Shown: one piece after another, positions 34,380-42,691 of the stretch | Numbering within the stretch: position 1 is the first letter of the stretch | Layout of the letters: each line of letters begins with the position of its first letter | NCBI GenBank assembly: GCA_002480565.1 | Contig: DLCK01000076.1 | Span: forward strand, 62,001-126,000 | From: Phycisphaerales bacterium UBA7800 | GTDB lineage: Bacteria > Planctomycetota > Phycisphaerae > Phycisphaerales > Phycisphaeraceae | DNA length: 64,000 nt | Direction: 5' to 3' | The notes under the pieces: generated by a model | Told to the model about the DNA's origin: nothing | Databases searched by the model: none | Seen by the model: only the letters and a program-made list of their open reading frames with translations | Made by a program: the position numbers and the translations under genes

Positions 34380-36443
34380 TCACAGCAAGGGTTGGCCTGG
34401 CAATAAAGGTGGGACTGGGCAATCCAGTGAATCGACAATCGCGCGGAACAACTCTGCCTCACGGACCGTCACTTTCCCGTCACTGCTGATTGCTTTAGCC
34501 AGTGCGTGAACCACAGTTCGTTTGGGGACCGGCTTGAGTTTGACCAGTTCATCCAAGGCCTGCCCCACGGCTTTGAGTCCGCAGGATTGGGCGTCGAGTA
34601 ATTCGACACCACGTAAGTGACTGCCGAATTCAGATACCGCAGAGTCGAACGCTTTTTGGACTTCATTTGGATCTTGATTACCAACATAGGCCAATGTTGA
34701 AATCACCACACTAAGCTGACTAACCACCGGATGCAATTGGCCATGGACTGCTTTGACATCCTGTGATTGGTTGTTGAAGACTGGCTCAAGGTGATGCATC
34801 AGAATACGTTGAAGCGTCCATTCAAAGAGACTGATTTTCTGGTCCGCACTGATTAAAGCGATCACATTGCGTTTGAAGGTTTCATACTGATTAGGTGACA
34901 GTTCTCGCAAAGGAGCGATGGCCAAATCAATCAATGTTAGTGGTGCTGCTTCATCCAGAATCATCAACATTGGTTCAAGGCGTAACGTGTCGCGGTATAC
35001 CTGTTCGTCTGCGTGTTGCTCGAGTTGACGCAGTTGCTGGCTGCGGACTTGTTTTTCATCATCAAGCAGTAAAGCATAGACCAACGCTCGGGCACCGTAG
35101 GGTTCACGAGCAGCACGAACAACCGGCTCGGGCATTTTGGCAATGAGTTGGGATGCGTAGTTGATGTGGGCTTTGGAGACTTGGCCGATCTGGTTGAGTC
35201 CATTGCCCTGAGCAGGTTCGATTTCAATTGGCTCAGCAGGTGGAGGCGTTGGCGTTGAAGAGGCTGCCATCATGCCAACTGCTGCGAGACCTGCCATCCC
35301 CATTTTTGATCTTGACGAGTCTGATTCAGCTGAACCTGTATCCTGTTTGACCGGTTTGAGTTTGATGTTTTTGAGATTGCCATCGAAGTTTGGCTCAATG
35401 CGTTTGATCCGCATGGCCAGTGGCGGGTGAGTTGACATCGACGATCCCAGCCAGTGGGTGACACCTTCGCCAAAGAACATGTGACTGGCTTCCTCGGCAT
35501 TGGGGGCGCTGAGGTTCGATGCGTAAGACTCACTGGACTCATAGCCTCGACTTTCCACAGCAATGCGTTTAAGGGCGCCGGAGATGCCACCTGGATTGCG
35601 TGTGAATTGCACTGCGGATGCGTCAGCAAGAAATTCACGTTGGCGTGAGACTGCTGCTTTGATGAGGTTGGCAAAGAAGACACCTGCATAGCCAATGACC
35701 AGCAGGGCAAACCCCAGGACGACAAAGGCCAACCCATTGTTTTTTTCGTTGCGTCGATGTGAATGTCCGGAGTACATGGCCATGCGGATGATGATCATGC
35801 CGATGAGTCCGATGAGCAGGATACCGTGGATGACGCCCATGAGTCGGATGTTGATGCGCATGTCACCGTTGAGGATATGGGAAAACTCGTGAGCCATGAC
35901 ACCTTGGAGTTCATCGCGGGTGAGTTTCTCCACGCAGCCACGCGTGACACCGATGACAGCATCACTGGGGGAAAAGCCCGCTGCAAAGGCGTTAATCCCA
36001 TCCTCGTCATCCATCATGTACACCGGCGGGACGGGGACGCCTGAAGCTATCGCCATCTCCTCGACGACGTTAAGGATTTTGCGTTCGGTCACATCACGCG
36101 CACCGTTACTGAGCAGTCGCCCGCCAAGTGATTCTGCGATGACCTTGCCCCCTGCCCGCAACTCGGCAAGCTTGTACAGCGATCCAAGAACAACAACCGC
36201 AATGACGATCCCACCGACAATCAGGAGCAATTCTGGATTCCAAAGATCACTGATTGCGAATTGCCTGGCAGGTTGATTGGGGTTTTTCTGAACGTCTTGG
36301 TACAGACCTGCACCAACCACAAAGAGACTGACGACAAAATAGGTCAGCGTGATGATGGCGGCAACAGCAGCAAAAAACATCCAGACCAGATAACCTGTCT
36401 TCTGTCTGGCTTTGTCCTGATGATCGAAAAAATCCATGGCCAT
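34380..36443 (-). CDS. M48 family membrane metalloprotease with long C-terminal domain
   Basis: About 687 residues. Two N-terminal membrane helices are followed by the zinc motif HEFSH at 185-189, then two more helices, then SRQREFLADASAVQFTRNP with the third zinc Glu, then the substrate-side STHPPLAMRIKRIEP. The last 300 residues are a separate helical, cytoplasmic-looking domain ending KAISSDGKVTVREAELFRAIVDSL, reminiscent of TerB-like domains. Proteins of this build commonly sit beside lemA, as here (lemA is 137 bases upstream on the same strand). Start: TTG 36461 has no ribosome site; ATG 36443 or 36437 is more likely. Substrate unknown. Confidence 0.88.
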   Translation of the reverse strand: MAMDFFDHQDKARQKTGYLVWMFFAAVAAIITLTYFVVSLFVVGAGLYQDVQKNPNQPARQFAISDLWNPELLLIVGGIVIAVVVLGSLYKLAELRAGGKVIAESLGGRLLSNGARDVTERKILNVVEEMAIASGVPVPPVYMMDDEDGINAFAAGFSPSDAVIGVTRGCVEKLTRDELQGVMAHEFSHILNGDMRINIRLMGVIHGILLIGLIGMIIIRMAMYSGHSHRRNEKNNGLAFVVLGFALLVIGYAGVFFANLIKAAVSRQREFLADASAVQFTRNPGGISGALKRIAVESRGYESSESYASNLSAPNAEEASHMFFGEGVTHWLGSSMSTHPPLAMRIKRIEPNFDGNLKNIKLKPVKQDTGSAESDSSRSKMGMAGLAAVGMMAASSTPTPPPAEPIEIEPAQGNGLNQIGQVSKAHINYASQLIAKMPEPVVRAAREPYGARALVYALLLDDEKQVRSQQLRQLEQHADEQVYRDTLRLEPMLMILDEAAPLTLIDLAIAPLRELSPNQYETFKRNVIALISADQKISLFEWTLQRILMHHLEPVFNNQSQDVKAVHGQLHPVVSQLSVVISTLAYVGNQDPNEVQKAFDSAVSEFGSHLRGVELLDAQSCGLKAVGQALDELVKLKPVPKRTVVHALAKAISSDGKVTVREAELFRAIVDSLDCPVPPLLPGQPLL

Positions 36444-36466
36444 AGGCGAGTCTCGGAGCAAGAGAG

Positions 36467-36575
36467 TGATTAGTGATTTGGGATTAGTGTTTAGGGCAAG
36501 GCAATTGAAGCATGGGAAAAAGAGCGTTTAAAATTTCAACCCTAATCCCATATCCCTAATCACTTATCCCTGACC
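36467..36575. repeat. inverted pair of TAATCAC/TAATCCC repeats
   Basis: The arms GTGATTAGTGATTTGGGATT (from 36467) and the reverse complement of the block at 36540-36563 match at about 21 of 24 positions. The same words occur at 43-71. The pair fills the lemA to M48 gap and could form a stem of about 24 base pairs. Confidence 0.6.
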
Positions 36576-36579
36576 TAAA

Positions 36580-37188
36580 TCAAAACTGTACTTTAACTGC
36601 ATCACGTTCAGCTTGTTCGGTGATCTCAAAGAGTTGGGCTTCTGCGAAGTTGAATGTACCTGCGATAAAGTTGCTGGGGAAGACTTCGCGGTTGGTGTTA
36701 TACACGGTGACTGCGTCGTTGTAAGCCTGACGTGCAAAGGAGATTTTGTTTTCCGTACTGGTGAGTTCTTCCATGACCGCAGACATTTGCGTATCAGCCT
36801 TAAGGTCAGGATAGGCTTCCATGACCATCATCAAGCGTCCCATCGCGCCGGTGAGAGTACCTTCAGCACCCATGAGGTTTTGGATAGCCTGTGCATTTGC
36901 AGGATTGGAAGCTGCATCGACGTTGACCTTGACTGCTTGATTACGGGCACTGATGACCGCATCAAGTGTTTCGCGTTCATGCTTCATGTAGCCCTTGGCC
37001 GTCTCCACAAGGTTTGGGATCAGGTCATAGCGTCGCTTAAGCTGGACATCGATCTGAGCAAAGGCATTCTTGAATCGGTTGCGGAGTTTGACCAGGCCGT
37101 TGTAGACGCCCATGACCCAGAAGAAGAGGATCAAAGCCAGGAAGAAGCATCCGCCGAGTACGATTAATGTGATTCCGAGTGCACCCAT
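36580..37188 (-). CDS. LemA family protein
   Basis: 202 residues. An N-terminal membrane anchor (ITLIVLGGCFFLALILFFWVM) is followed by the signature NGLVKLRNRFKNAFAQIDVQ, RRYDLIPNLVETAKGYM, and a long helical bundle with LKADTQMSAVMEELTSTENKI. The C-terminal YNTNREVFPSNFIAGTFNF is typical. LemA proteins are membrane-anchored helical-bundle proteins, repeatedly encoded with M48 proteases as here. Strong ribosome site AAAAGGGG. Role in envelope stress is inference from neighbours. Confidence 0.93.
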   Translation of the reverse strand: MGALGITLIVLGGCFFLALILFFWVMGVYNGLVKLRNRFKNAFAQIDVQLKRRYDLIPNLVETAKGYMKHERETLDAVISARNQAVKVNVDAASNPANAQAIQNLMGAEGTLTGAMGRLMMVMEAYPDLKADTQMSAVMEELTSTENKISFARQAYNDAVTVYNTNREVFPSNFIAGTFNFAEAQLFEITEQAERDAVKVQF

Positions 37189-37300
37189 TTGTGTGACCCC
37201 TTTTGGTTGGATAAATGGTTTGTAATGCTTGTAACAGGATACCTTATCTGACGGTCTCGTTGGTGGGAATGGAGCAGGTTTAAATCACAAATTTTTGATG

Positions 37301-37378
37301 TCAATGCATCATCCAACTTTTCAAAGTTCCAAGTGCTGCCAACGTGAACATGCCCAATGCGATAAGACCGAAGATCAT
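37301..37378 (-). CDS. candidate 25-residue hydrophobic peptide
   Basis: Reads MIFGLIALGMFTLAALG then TLKSWMMH, a single hydrophobic helix with a basic turn. The ATG is preceded by AAAGGA at a good distance (about 7 bases). It lies 112 bases upstream of lemA on the same strand, so it may be the first cistron of the lemA-M48 operon. Short, so chance is not excluded. Confidence 0.4.
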   Translation of the reverse strand: MIFGLIALGMFTLAALGTLKSWMMH

Positions 37379-37510
37379 CTGCGTGTCCTTTCATGTTGAT
37401 GTGTCATGAAAGAGTATCGGGGAAAGTGTCATTGCAAAGGCGGGAAAAAGATGTGTGAAATTCGCAAGTATTGGTTCGATATATGCCCCGTCAGCTTCGA
37501 CCTTGCGATC

Positions 37511-37525
37511 TCATCTGGCGGCTTG
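37511..37525. repeat. second copy of the TCATCTGGCGGCTTG repeat
   Basis: Identical over 15 bases to 7524-7538. Both copies are followed within 10 bases by TATCCG. It lies next to the rho terminator. Confidence 0.5.
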
Positions 37526-37542
37526 GTTGTATCCGCAATTAA

Positions 37543-37575
37543 AAACGCTGACAACCGAGATGATTGTCAGCGTTT
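37543..37575 (-). terminator. intrinsic terminator of rho
   Basis: AAACGCTGACAA (37543-37554) pairs with TTGTCAGCGTTT (37564-37575); on the minus strand it is followed by TTTTTAATT. It lies 58 bases past the rho stop. Confidence 0.85.
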
Positions 37576-37632
37576 GATTTTATTCTAACTCAGAAATGTC
37601 AGGGGACACTTCCGGGGTCCAGGGTCCGAGGA

Positions 37633-39507
37633 TTAGTCGAGATTCATCGTCAAGAGGAACTCGGCATTGGTCTTGACGCGTTCCAGACGGTTCTTGAGTA
37701 GTTCCATGGCTTCGACCACGTTCATGTCAGCAAGAACCTTACGCAGGCGATAGGTCAACTCAAGCTCACGTGGGTCCATGAGCAGTTCTTCGCGACGCGT
37801 GCCTGATGCAGCAACGTCAATGGCTGGATAGGTACGTTTTTCAACCAGTCGTCGGTCAAGGTGCAATTCCATATTGCCGGTGCCCTTGAATTCTTCGAAG
37901 ATGATGTCGTCCATCTTGGAGCCGGTATCGACCAGTGCGGTGGCGATAATGGTGAGTGAACCACCATTTTCAATCGCACGGGCAGAACCAAGGAATTTAC
38001 GCGGACGCTGGAGTGCATTGGCATCCAGACCACCGGTGAGAATCTTGCCTGAGTGAGGCATTTCCTGGTTATAGGCACGTGCCATACGAGTCAGCGAGTC
38101 CATGAGGATGACGACGTGTTCGCCGAATTCCACCATGCGACGGGCTTTCTCGATGACCATTTCACAGACCTGCACGTGTCGTGAGGTTTGTTCGTCGAAG
38201 GTCGATGCAATGATTTCCACAGCAGCTGGTGTGTTCTGACGGAAGTCGGTCACTTCTTCAGGACGTTCGTCAATGAGCAGAACGATGACCTTACAGTCAG
38301 GGAAGTTGGTGATGACCGAATTAGCCAGTGACTGCATCATGACCGTCTTACCGGTACGTGGAGGAGCCACAATCAAGCCACGTTGACCGCGACCGATGGG
38401 CGTGACCAAGTCGACCACACGCATGGACAGGTCACGTTTGGAGCCATCGCCTTGTTCGAGTATGAATCGCTGATACGGATGCAGCGGGGTCAGATCTTCG
38501 AAGTTGCGGATGTCATTAAGGTGATCTGGCGGTTGGCCGTTGACCGCATCAACCCGAAGCAGTGCAAAGTATTTTTCCGACTCCTTGGGGGGACGGATGG
38601 TACCTTGGACAATGTGTCCGGGTTTGAGGCCGAAGCGGCGAATCTGCGACGGTGAGACGTAAATATCATCGGGGCAGGCCAGGTAGGAATATTCAGGACT
38701 TCGCAGGAAGCCAAAGCCGTCAGGCAGAATTTCCAGAACCCCTTCGCCGTACATCAGACCTTGATTCTTGATGCGTGCTTTTAGGATATGGAAGATGAGT
38801 TCCTGCTTTTTGAGGCCTGCATAGTTTTCAACCTGCTCAGCCTTGGCCAGTTCGACGAGTTCGTCGATCTCCATTTTTTGAAGGTCACGAATCGAGACGT
38901 CAGACTGCTTGGCCTGCTCGTAACGTGCCTGTGTTTCAGCATCAAGTTGAGCATCAGACTGGTCGGGACGATCACGGTGTTGGCCGCCTGAGTAGGAGCC
39001 CCCGCCGTTGCCTCCGCCCTGTTGATTGTAATTGCCACCGCCACCATTACCGCCGTTACCACCACGGTCATTGCGGCCGTTGAACTTGCCGCCACGGCGA
39101 CTGCGATAGGTGCGGTTGTTGTTGAACTTGTTTTGGTTCTGCTGGGAATGACGATTGCGGTTGTCATTATCCTGGCGTGGTTGCTGTTGACGTTGTTCGC
39201 CTGAGTCAGATGCAGCTTCCTTTTTGGGTTGCTCCACCTGGGGCTGGGGCTTGGGCTCGGGAGCCTGAGCTTCTTGCTTTGGTTCTTCTGAGGGTTGTTC
39301 CACCTGGGGCTCTTGAGCTTTTTGAGCTGCCTTGGCCTTGGTTTTCTCGGCTTTGGGAGCCTTTACCTTTGTTGTCTTGGCAGGCGCATCGTCAGATTTG
39401 GACGCTTCCTGCGCAGAGGTGTCATTAAATAGTTCTTCAGTGACGGCAGCTGCTTTTTTGGCGGCAGCCTTCTTGGTCACTTTCTTTTTCTTGGTGGTCT
39501 TGGCCAT
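37633..39507 (-). CDS. rho: transcription termination factor Rho with disordered N-terminal extension
   Basis: 624 residues, about 200 longer than E. coli Rho. Residues 1-200 are low complexity: a Lys/Ala block, a Pro/Glu/Gln block (EPQVEQPSEEPKQEAQAPEP), then Asn/Gln/Arg and Gly-rich stretches (GGNGGNGGGGNYNQQGGGN). After this come the Rho N-terminal helix domain (VSIRDLQKMEIDELVELAKA), the RNA-binding fold (GVLEILPDGFGFLRS) and the hexameric ATPase with P-loop APPRTGKTVMMQ, Walker B VIVLLIDERPEEV and the Q/R loops. The core is fully conserved, so it should be active; long N-terminal insertions in other Rho proteins add RNA binding or drive condensates. The start is ATG 39507 or TTG 39513; AGGAG lies 5 bases before the TTG. 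Confidence 0.96.
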   Translation of the reverse strand: MAKTTKKKKVTKKAAAKKAAAVTEELFNDTSAQEASKSDDAPAKTTKVKAPKAEKTKAKAAQKAQEPQVEQPSEEPKQEAQAPEPKPQPQVEQPKKEAASDSGEQRQQQPRQDNDNRNRHSQQNQNKFNNNRTYRSRRGGKFNGRNDRGGNGGNGGGGNYNQQGGGNGGGSYSGGQHRDRPDQSDAQLDAETQARYEQAKQSDVSIRDLQKMEIDELVELAKAEQVENYAGLKKQELIFHILKARIKNQGLMYGEGVLEILPDGFGFLRSPEYSYLACPDDIYVSPSQIRRFGLKPGHIVQGTIRPPKESEKYFALLRVDAVNGQPPDHLNDIRNFEDLTPLHPYQRFILEQGDGSKRDLSMRVVDLVTPIGRGQRGLIVAPPRTGKTVMMQSLANSVITNFPDCKVIVLLIDERPEEVTDFRQNTPAAVEIIASTFDEQTSRHVQVCEMVIEKARRMVEFGEHVVILMDSLTRMARAYNQEMPHSGKILTGGLDANALQRPRKFLGSARAIENGGSLTIIATALVDTGSKMDDIIFEEFKGTGNMELHLDRRLVEKRTYPAIDVAASGTRREELLMDPRELELTYRLRKVLADMNVVEAMELLKNRLERVKTNAEFLLTMNLD

Positions 39508-39513
39508 TGCCAA

Positions 39514-39810
39514 TGACTCTCCTATTCACAGAGTTAATGTTGCGGGTGTCTGTCAGGGGGAATCCATCAGGGAAAGAAGAAAAGCATTTGCTCCTCCATA
39601 AGCTTAACCATCAGGATGCCGTGATGCTTCCGTGCGCGAGGCTATTATGTTTATTCAGATGGAGCGACCGTCTGTGTTCGGCAATGCCCCATGTTTTTAT
39701 GCTTAAGTTTCGGAACCATAAAAGGAAGCCGAAACATCGGATAAGCGACAAGCTTTCCAATTAAACTCCGATAACTGAACTGTTGTTTACGAGAAACGAG
39801 TCAGACGGTA
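39514..39810. other. intergenic region between rho and coaE
   Basis: About 297 bases, with no convincing ORF. It contains a hairpin at 39707-39735 (GTTTCGG with CCGAAAC, inner CC/GG). It has no T tract and might mark the end of the coaE message or belong to the rho leader. Confidence 0.4.
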
Positions 39811-40458
39811 TCAGGTACTGATCTGCGACTTTGGGTCAGGTGATTGGAGAATGTCGGAAAGAACATGGCGGACTTGATCGAAACAATCTTTCTCCCCGCC
39901 ATTGTTGTTAACTACATAATCGGCACAATTTGCCTTGATGTCAAGTTTCAATTGATTTTTCTGTCGCCGGGTCAACTCCTCTGTGGACCAGCCTCGTGTG
40001 GACAAAACACGCTGGCGTCGGATTTCTTCGTCGGCGGCGACAAAGATAGTGACATCTACCTCGGAGTCAAGTCCGGCTTCAAATAAAAGTGGACAATCCT
40101 CCACGATCGCGATGACCGTTTGATCAGCCATGTATCGCTGACGCATCGCCTGACGCTGACGATGGACATAGGGGTGAATCATATTTTCCAATATTTTCAA
40201 CTCATCAGGACTTGAAAAAACCAATGCCCCAAGCGCTTTACGATCCAAATGCCCCATCTCATCAAACACTGCATCTCCCCAGTGGGATTGAACTTGCTGG
40301 AGTATCTGTCCATCCCCCATGGCTTGACGAGAAAATGCATCGGCATCAATGACACCACATCCGAGTTTCCCCAACTCAGCGGCGACAGTGCTCTTGCCCG
40401 ACCCGATGCCACCTGTGAGACCGATGACAGGTTTATTGCCAAATTGCCAGTGTTGCAT
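39811..40458 (-). CDS. coaE: dephospho-CoA kinase
   Basis: Last step of coenzyme A synthesis, phosphorylating the ribose 3' hydroxyl of dephospho-CoA. 215 residues. P-loop GLTGGIGSGKSTVA is near residue 14, IDADAFSRQAM is the substrate Asp motif, IHPYVHRQRQAMRQRY and VEDCPLLFEAGLDSEVD follow, and QRVLSTRGWSTEELTRR is the lid. Length is normal. Upstream of rho on the same strand, but 300 bases away. Confidence 0.95.
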   Translation of the reverse strand: MQHWQFGNKPVIGLTGGIGSGKSTVAAELGKLGCGVIDADAFSRQAMGDGQILQQVQSHWGDAVFDEMGHLDRKALGALVFSSPDELKILENMIHPYVHRQRQAMRQRYMADQTVIAIVEDCPLLFEAGLDSEVDVTIFVAADEEIRRQRVLSTRGWSTEELTRRQKNQLKLDIKANCADYVVNNNGGEKDCFDQVRHVLSDILQSPDPKSQIST

Positions 40459-40625
40459 GATTATGTGAAATTTGAGTTATTTGCAGTTTGAACGACGAAT
40501 CAACAGCATATCGTTAAATGGATTTTGAGCATAACGGACTCAAAAATTGCCGACATGCAATTGTTCTGACATATCGACGGGGCATATTGATTCTAACGCC
40601 ATAACAAACTCCAAGGGGGCAGACA

Positions 40626-41339
40626 TTATTCCGCAGAATCCAATTGGGGTTGTGGATCCCAATGTTCCATCAGTTGCAGGAAACTCACCATGGCAGCACG
40701 AAGATGCTGTTGGGAAGGATCAAGCTGCTGTCCTTTGGCTAAATGATCCAGTGATGCGAGCACTTCGGTTGATCTTTGGATATACAGGGCGTGAATTTTG
40801 TCGACCATTGCGTGGACTTCCTTGGCGTAGGATGCGGCAATATCATCCATGGCTTTGCGGAAGACGGCTTCATCAACTGTGCCATCGGCAGACTTGGGCA
40901 TGGCGTCGTGTGCCTCAGCGAGTGCTTCTGAGATGTGAGCATACAACTCACCTTCAAGATCAGGCAGTGCATCGGCAACAATTCGATCAATACTCATCCG
41001 CAGTTGACTGGTAAGCTCTGCCGGTGCCTGACGAATGAGGGCTTCAAGTTGGTCGGTCGCTTGAGGTGCGTATGCAATAAGCTGTTTGGTGAGCATCGGT
41101 CGTGATGCGTCAATCTGCTGACGGGTGTAATTTTCAAGGTTGAGAATCACGGTGTTCGAATCAAACTCGGCAACTTTGTAATACGCAACCATCAGGTAAA
41201 AGGATAAGGCGATCAGTGAAATGACCATAAAAACCAGTGAATTGGACTTACGACGGTTTGCAGAGTTAAGTGCTTCGTCCAAGGCAACCTGCAGTCGCAT
41301 CATGCGGTCATCGAGAGCTTTTGTGTTGTTATCACTCAT
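40626..41339 (-). CDS. hypothetical single-pass membrane protein with helical extracytoplasmic domain (paralogue of next gene)
   Basis: About 237 residues. A short cytoplasmic N-terminus with a predicted coiled helix (DDRMMRLQVALDEALNSANR) is followed by one membrane helix (SLVFMVISLIALSFYLMVAYY), then a long helical domain rich in Ala, Gln and Leu (QQIDASRPMLTKQLIAYAPQ, LEGELYAHISEALAEAHDAM). Same plan and similar motifs as the gene at 41397-42134 upstream, so the two are probably tandem duplicates. No known family recognised; the amphipathic repeats suggest an oligomer or a ligand-sensing helical bundle. Confidence 0.7.
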   Translation of the reverse strand: MSDNNTKALDDRMMRLQVALDEALNSANRRKSNSLVFMVISLIALSFYLMVAYYKVAEFDSNTVILNLENYTRQQIDASRPMLTKQLIAYAPQATDQLEALIRQAPAELTSQLRMSIDRIVADALPDLEGELYAHISEALAEAHDAMPKSADGTVDEAVFRKAMDDIAASYAKEVHAMVDKIHALYIQRSTEVLASLDHLAKGQQLDPSQQHLRAAMVSFLQLMEHWDPQPQLDSAE

Positions 41340-41396
41340 GGGTATCAATCTTTCTATAGGAATCAGGATCGTTAAGCGAGGACAAATCGACAGAGA

Positions 41397-42134
41397 TTAA
41401 TTGGCGGCAGGTTCTGCCATCAGTTCACTATCCAGATACATCAGCAGGTGATGAATCAACTCACGTTGGACCTGGGTTTGATCCTTCTTGTCTACAGGCG
41501 GGACTTTGATCTGAGTCATGATGTTGTGCACCTTGTGCATTTCGTCAGCAAGCAAGGTGTCAGCTCTTTGAGTGATGGTTTTGGATTCACGATCCAATGC
41601 ATCAACGAAATGTTCCATCACCGCATGAGCCCTTTGGTCACTTAGATATGGGAATTTTTTCTGAGTGTCCTTTTGGACGGAAGCTGCAACTTTTTCAATC
41701 GACGCATTGAGTCTGCCCATGATGTCCTTGTGGATGTCATGGGGTAATTCCTTGAGTAACTCGTCAGCATCGTCTCGAAGCAAAGGTGCGATCTCGACGA
41801 TGCGATCCTTGATCTGCTTGGCGTAGACCGGGACAACCTGCTGAGCGACTGGATTTAGCTGTTTTGCAACATCCTGGCCAAGGATCGGCAAACGTTCGAG
41901 CAATTGTTGCTGAACCTGATCCTCGTTGAAATTGTGAGTCACACGTCCATATATCCGGGCACCAAAGATCAGCATGACGATGACAAGGGCACTAATGAGA
42001 ACCAGCAATTGAATACGTGATGCTCGCTGGATGTCGTAAAGCTTGCTTAGCTTTTTATGAGCATCTGCCAATGAACACTCAATAGCGGACAGAGTGTTTG
42101 GATCAGTCGGTGTGCCCGGTGATTGGTCGGTCAT
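41397..42134 (-). CDS. hypothetical single-pass membrane protein with helical extracytoplasmic domain
   Basis: 245 residues. The N-terminal ECSLADAHKKLSKLYDIQRA helix precedes one membrane helix (IQLLVLISALVIVMLIFGARI). A helical region follows with QQQLLERLPILGQDVAKQL, RIVEIAPLLRDDADELLKEL and ending IHHLLMYLDSELMAEP. Segments align by eye with the downstream gene: LTKQLIAYAPQ against VAKQLNPVAQQ, and the C-terminal FLQLMEHW against LLMYLDSEL. The two genes are 57 bases apart on one strand and probably co-transcribed. Function unknown. Confidence 0.7.
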   Translation of the reverse strand: MTDQSPGTPTDPNTLSAIECSLADAHKKLSKLYDIQRASRIQLLVLISALVIVMLIFGARIYGRVTHNFNEDQVQQQLLERLPILGQDVAKQLNPVAQQVVPVYAKQIKDRIVEIAPLLRDDADELLKELPHDIHKDIMGRLNASIEKVAASVQKDTQKKFPYLSDQRAHAVMEHFVDALDRESKTITQRADTLLADEMHKVHNIMTQIKVPPVDKKDQTQVQRELIHHLLMYLDSELMAEPAAN

Positions 42135-42691
42135 GTTCGTGGTCTCCTGTGGACAATGAATAACGCTTAATCAACACCAGATGAAACCGGTGTATGCAAA
42201 CAGTTTTCCCAATGCGTAGATGGATAGAACCAACGCATTTCCCACGGAATATTTGGATACGGCATTACACTTTCAAGAAATGGCAAGGCTCTTCTCTTCC
42301 CTTGCGATTCTTATCAATATTTTCAGGAACAAGGGACTGATTAAAATGGCATGCTGGAACCAGCTGCGACAGATTAAGACCCCTTGCCCGTATCAACACT
42401 TACTACATACTAACTTTCGGTCATCTGGTGTCAATGACTTAAGTGCAAGATACTGGGTAACGAATGTAGAACTTTGTCGCTTAACGAGCCGTCGGGTGTC
42501 GCGACGCAATCCGTAGCCGGAGAAAGTTTCGGTATCAAACATATTGTTTGTGTTCTGAATTTGAGCTTCGCTCAATCCCGGCTCGACACGAGCCGGCTCG
42601 CTAAGGCAAAAAAACGTACATGGTTTGCCCTGGCGCAAGATACAGGTGACCTGTATGTTCAGGATTGATTAGACAATGTTGATGACGGTAA
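42135..42691. other. 557-base intergenic region with a cluster of hairpins
   Basis: No convincing gene. The right half holds four close inverted repeats: TTGAGC/GCTCAA (42561-42575), CCGGCTCG/CGAGCCGG (42578-42596), GGCAAA/TTTGCC (42605-42629) and ATACAGGT/ACCTGTAT (42640-42656). The last is 36 bases past the ispG stop, so part may act as its terminator, but the density suggests a structured RNA or a repeat element. An 81-residue minus-strand open frame crosses the area; I consider it a by-product of the repeats. Confidence 0.45.

Noticed and set aside
42393..42638. 81-residue minus-strand open frame downstream of ispG
   Set aside because: It coincides with the palindromic cluster and has no ribosome site; repeats generate the frame.
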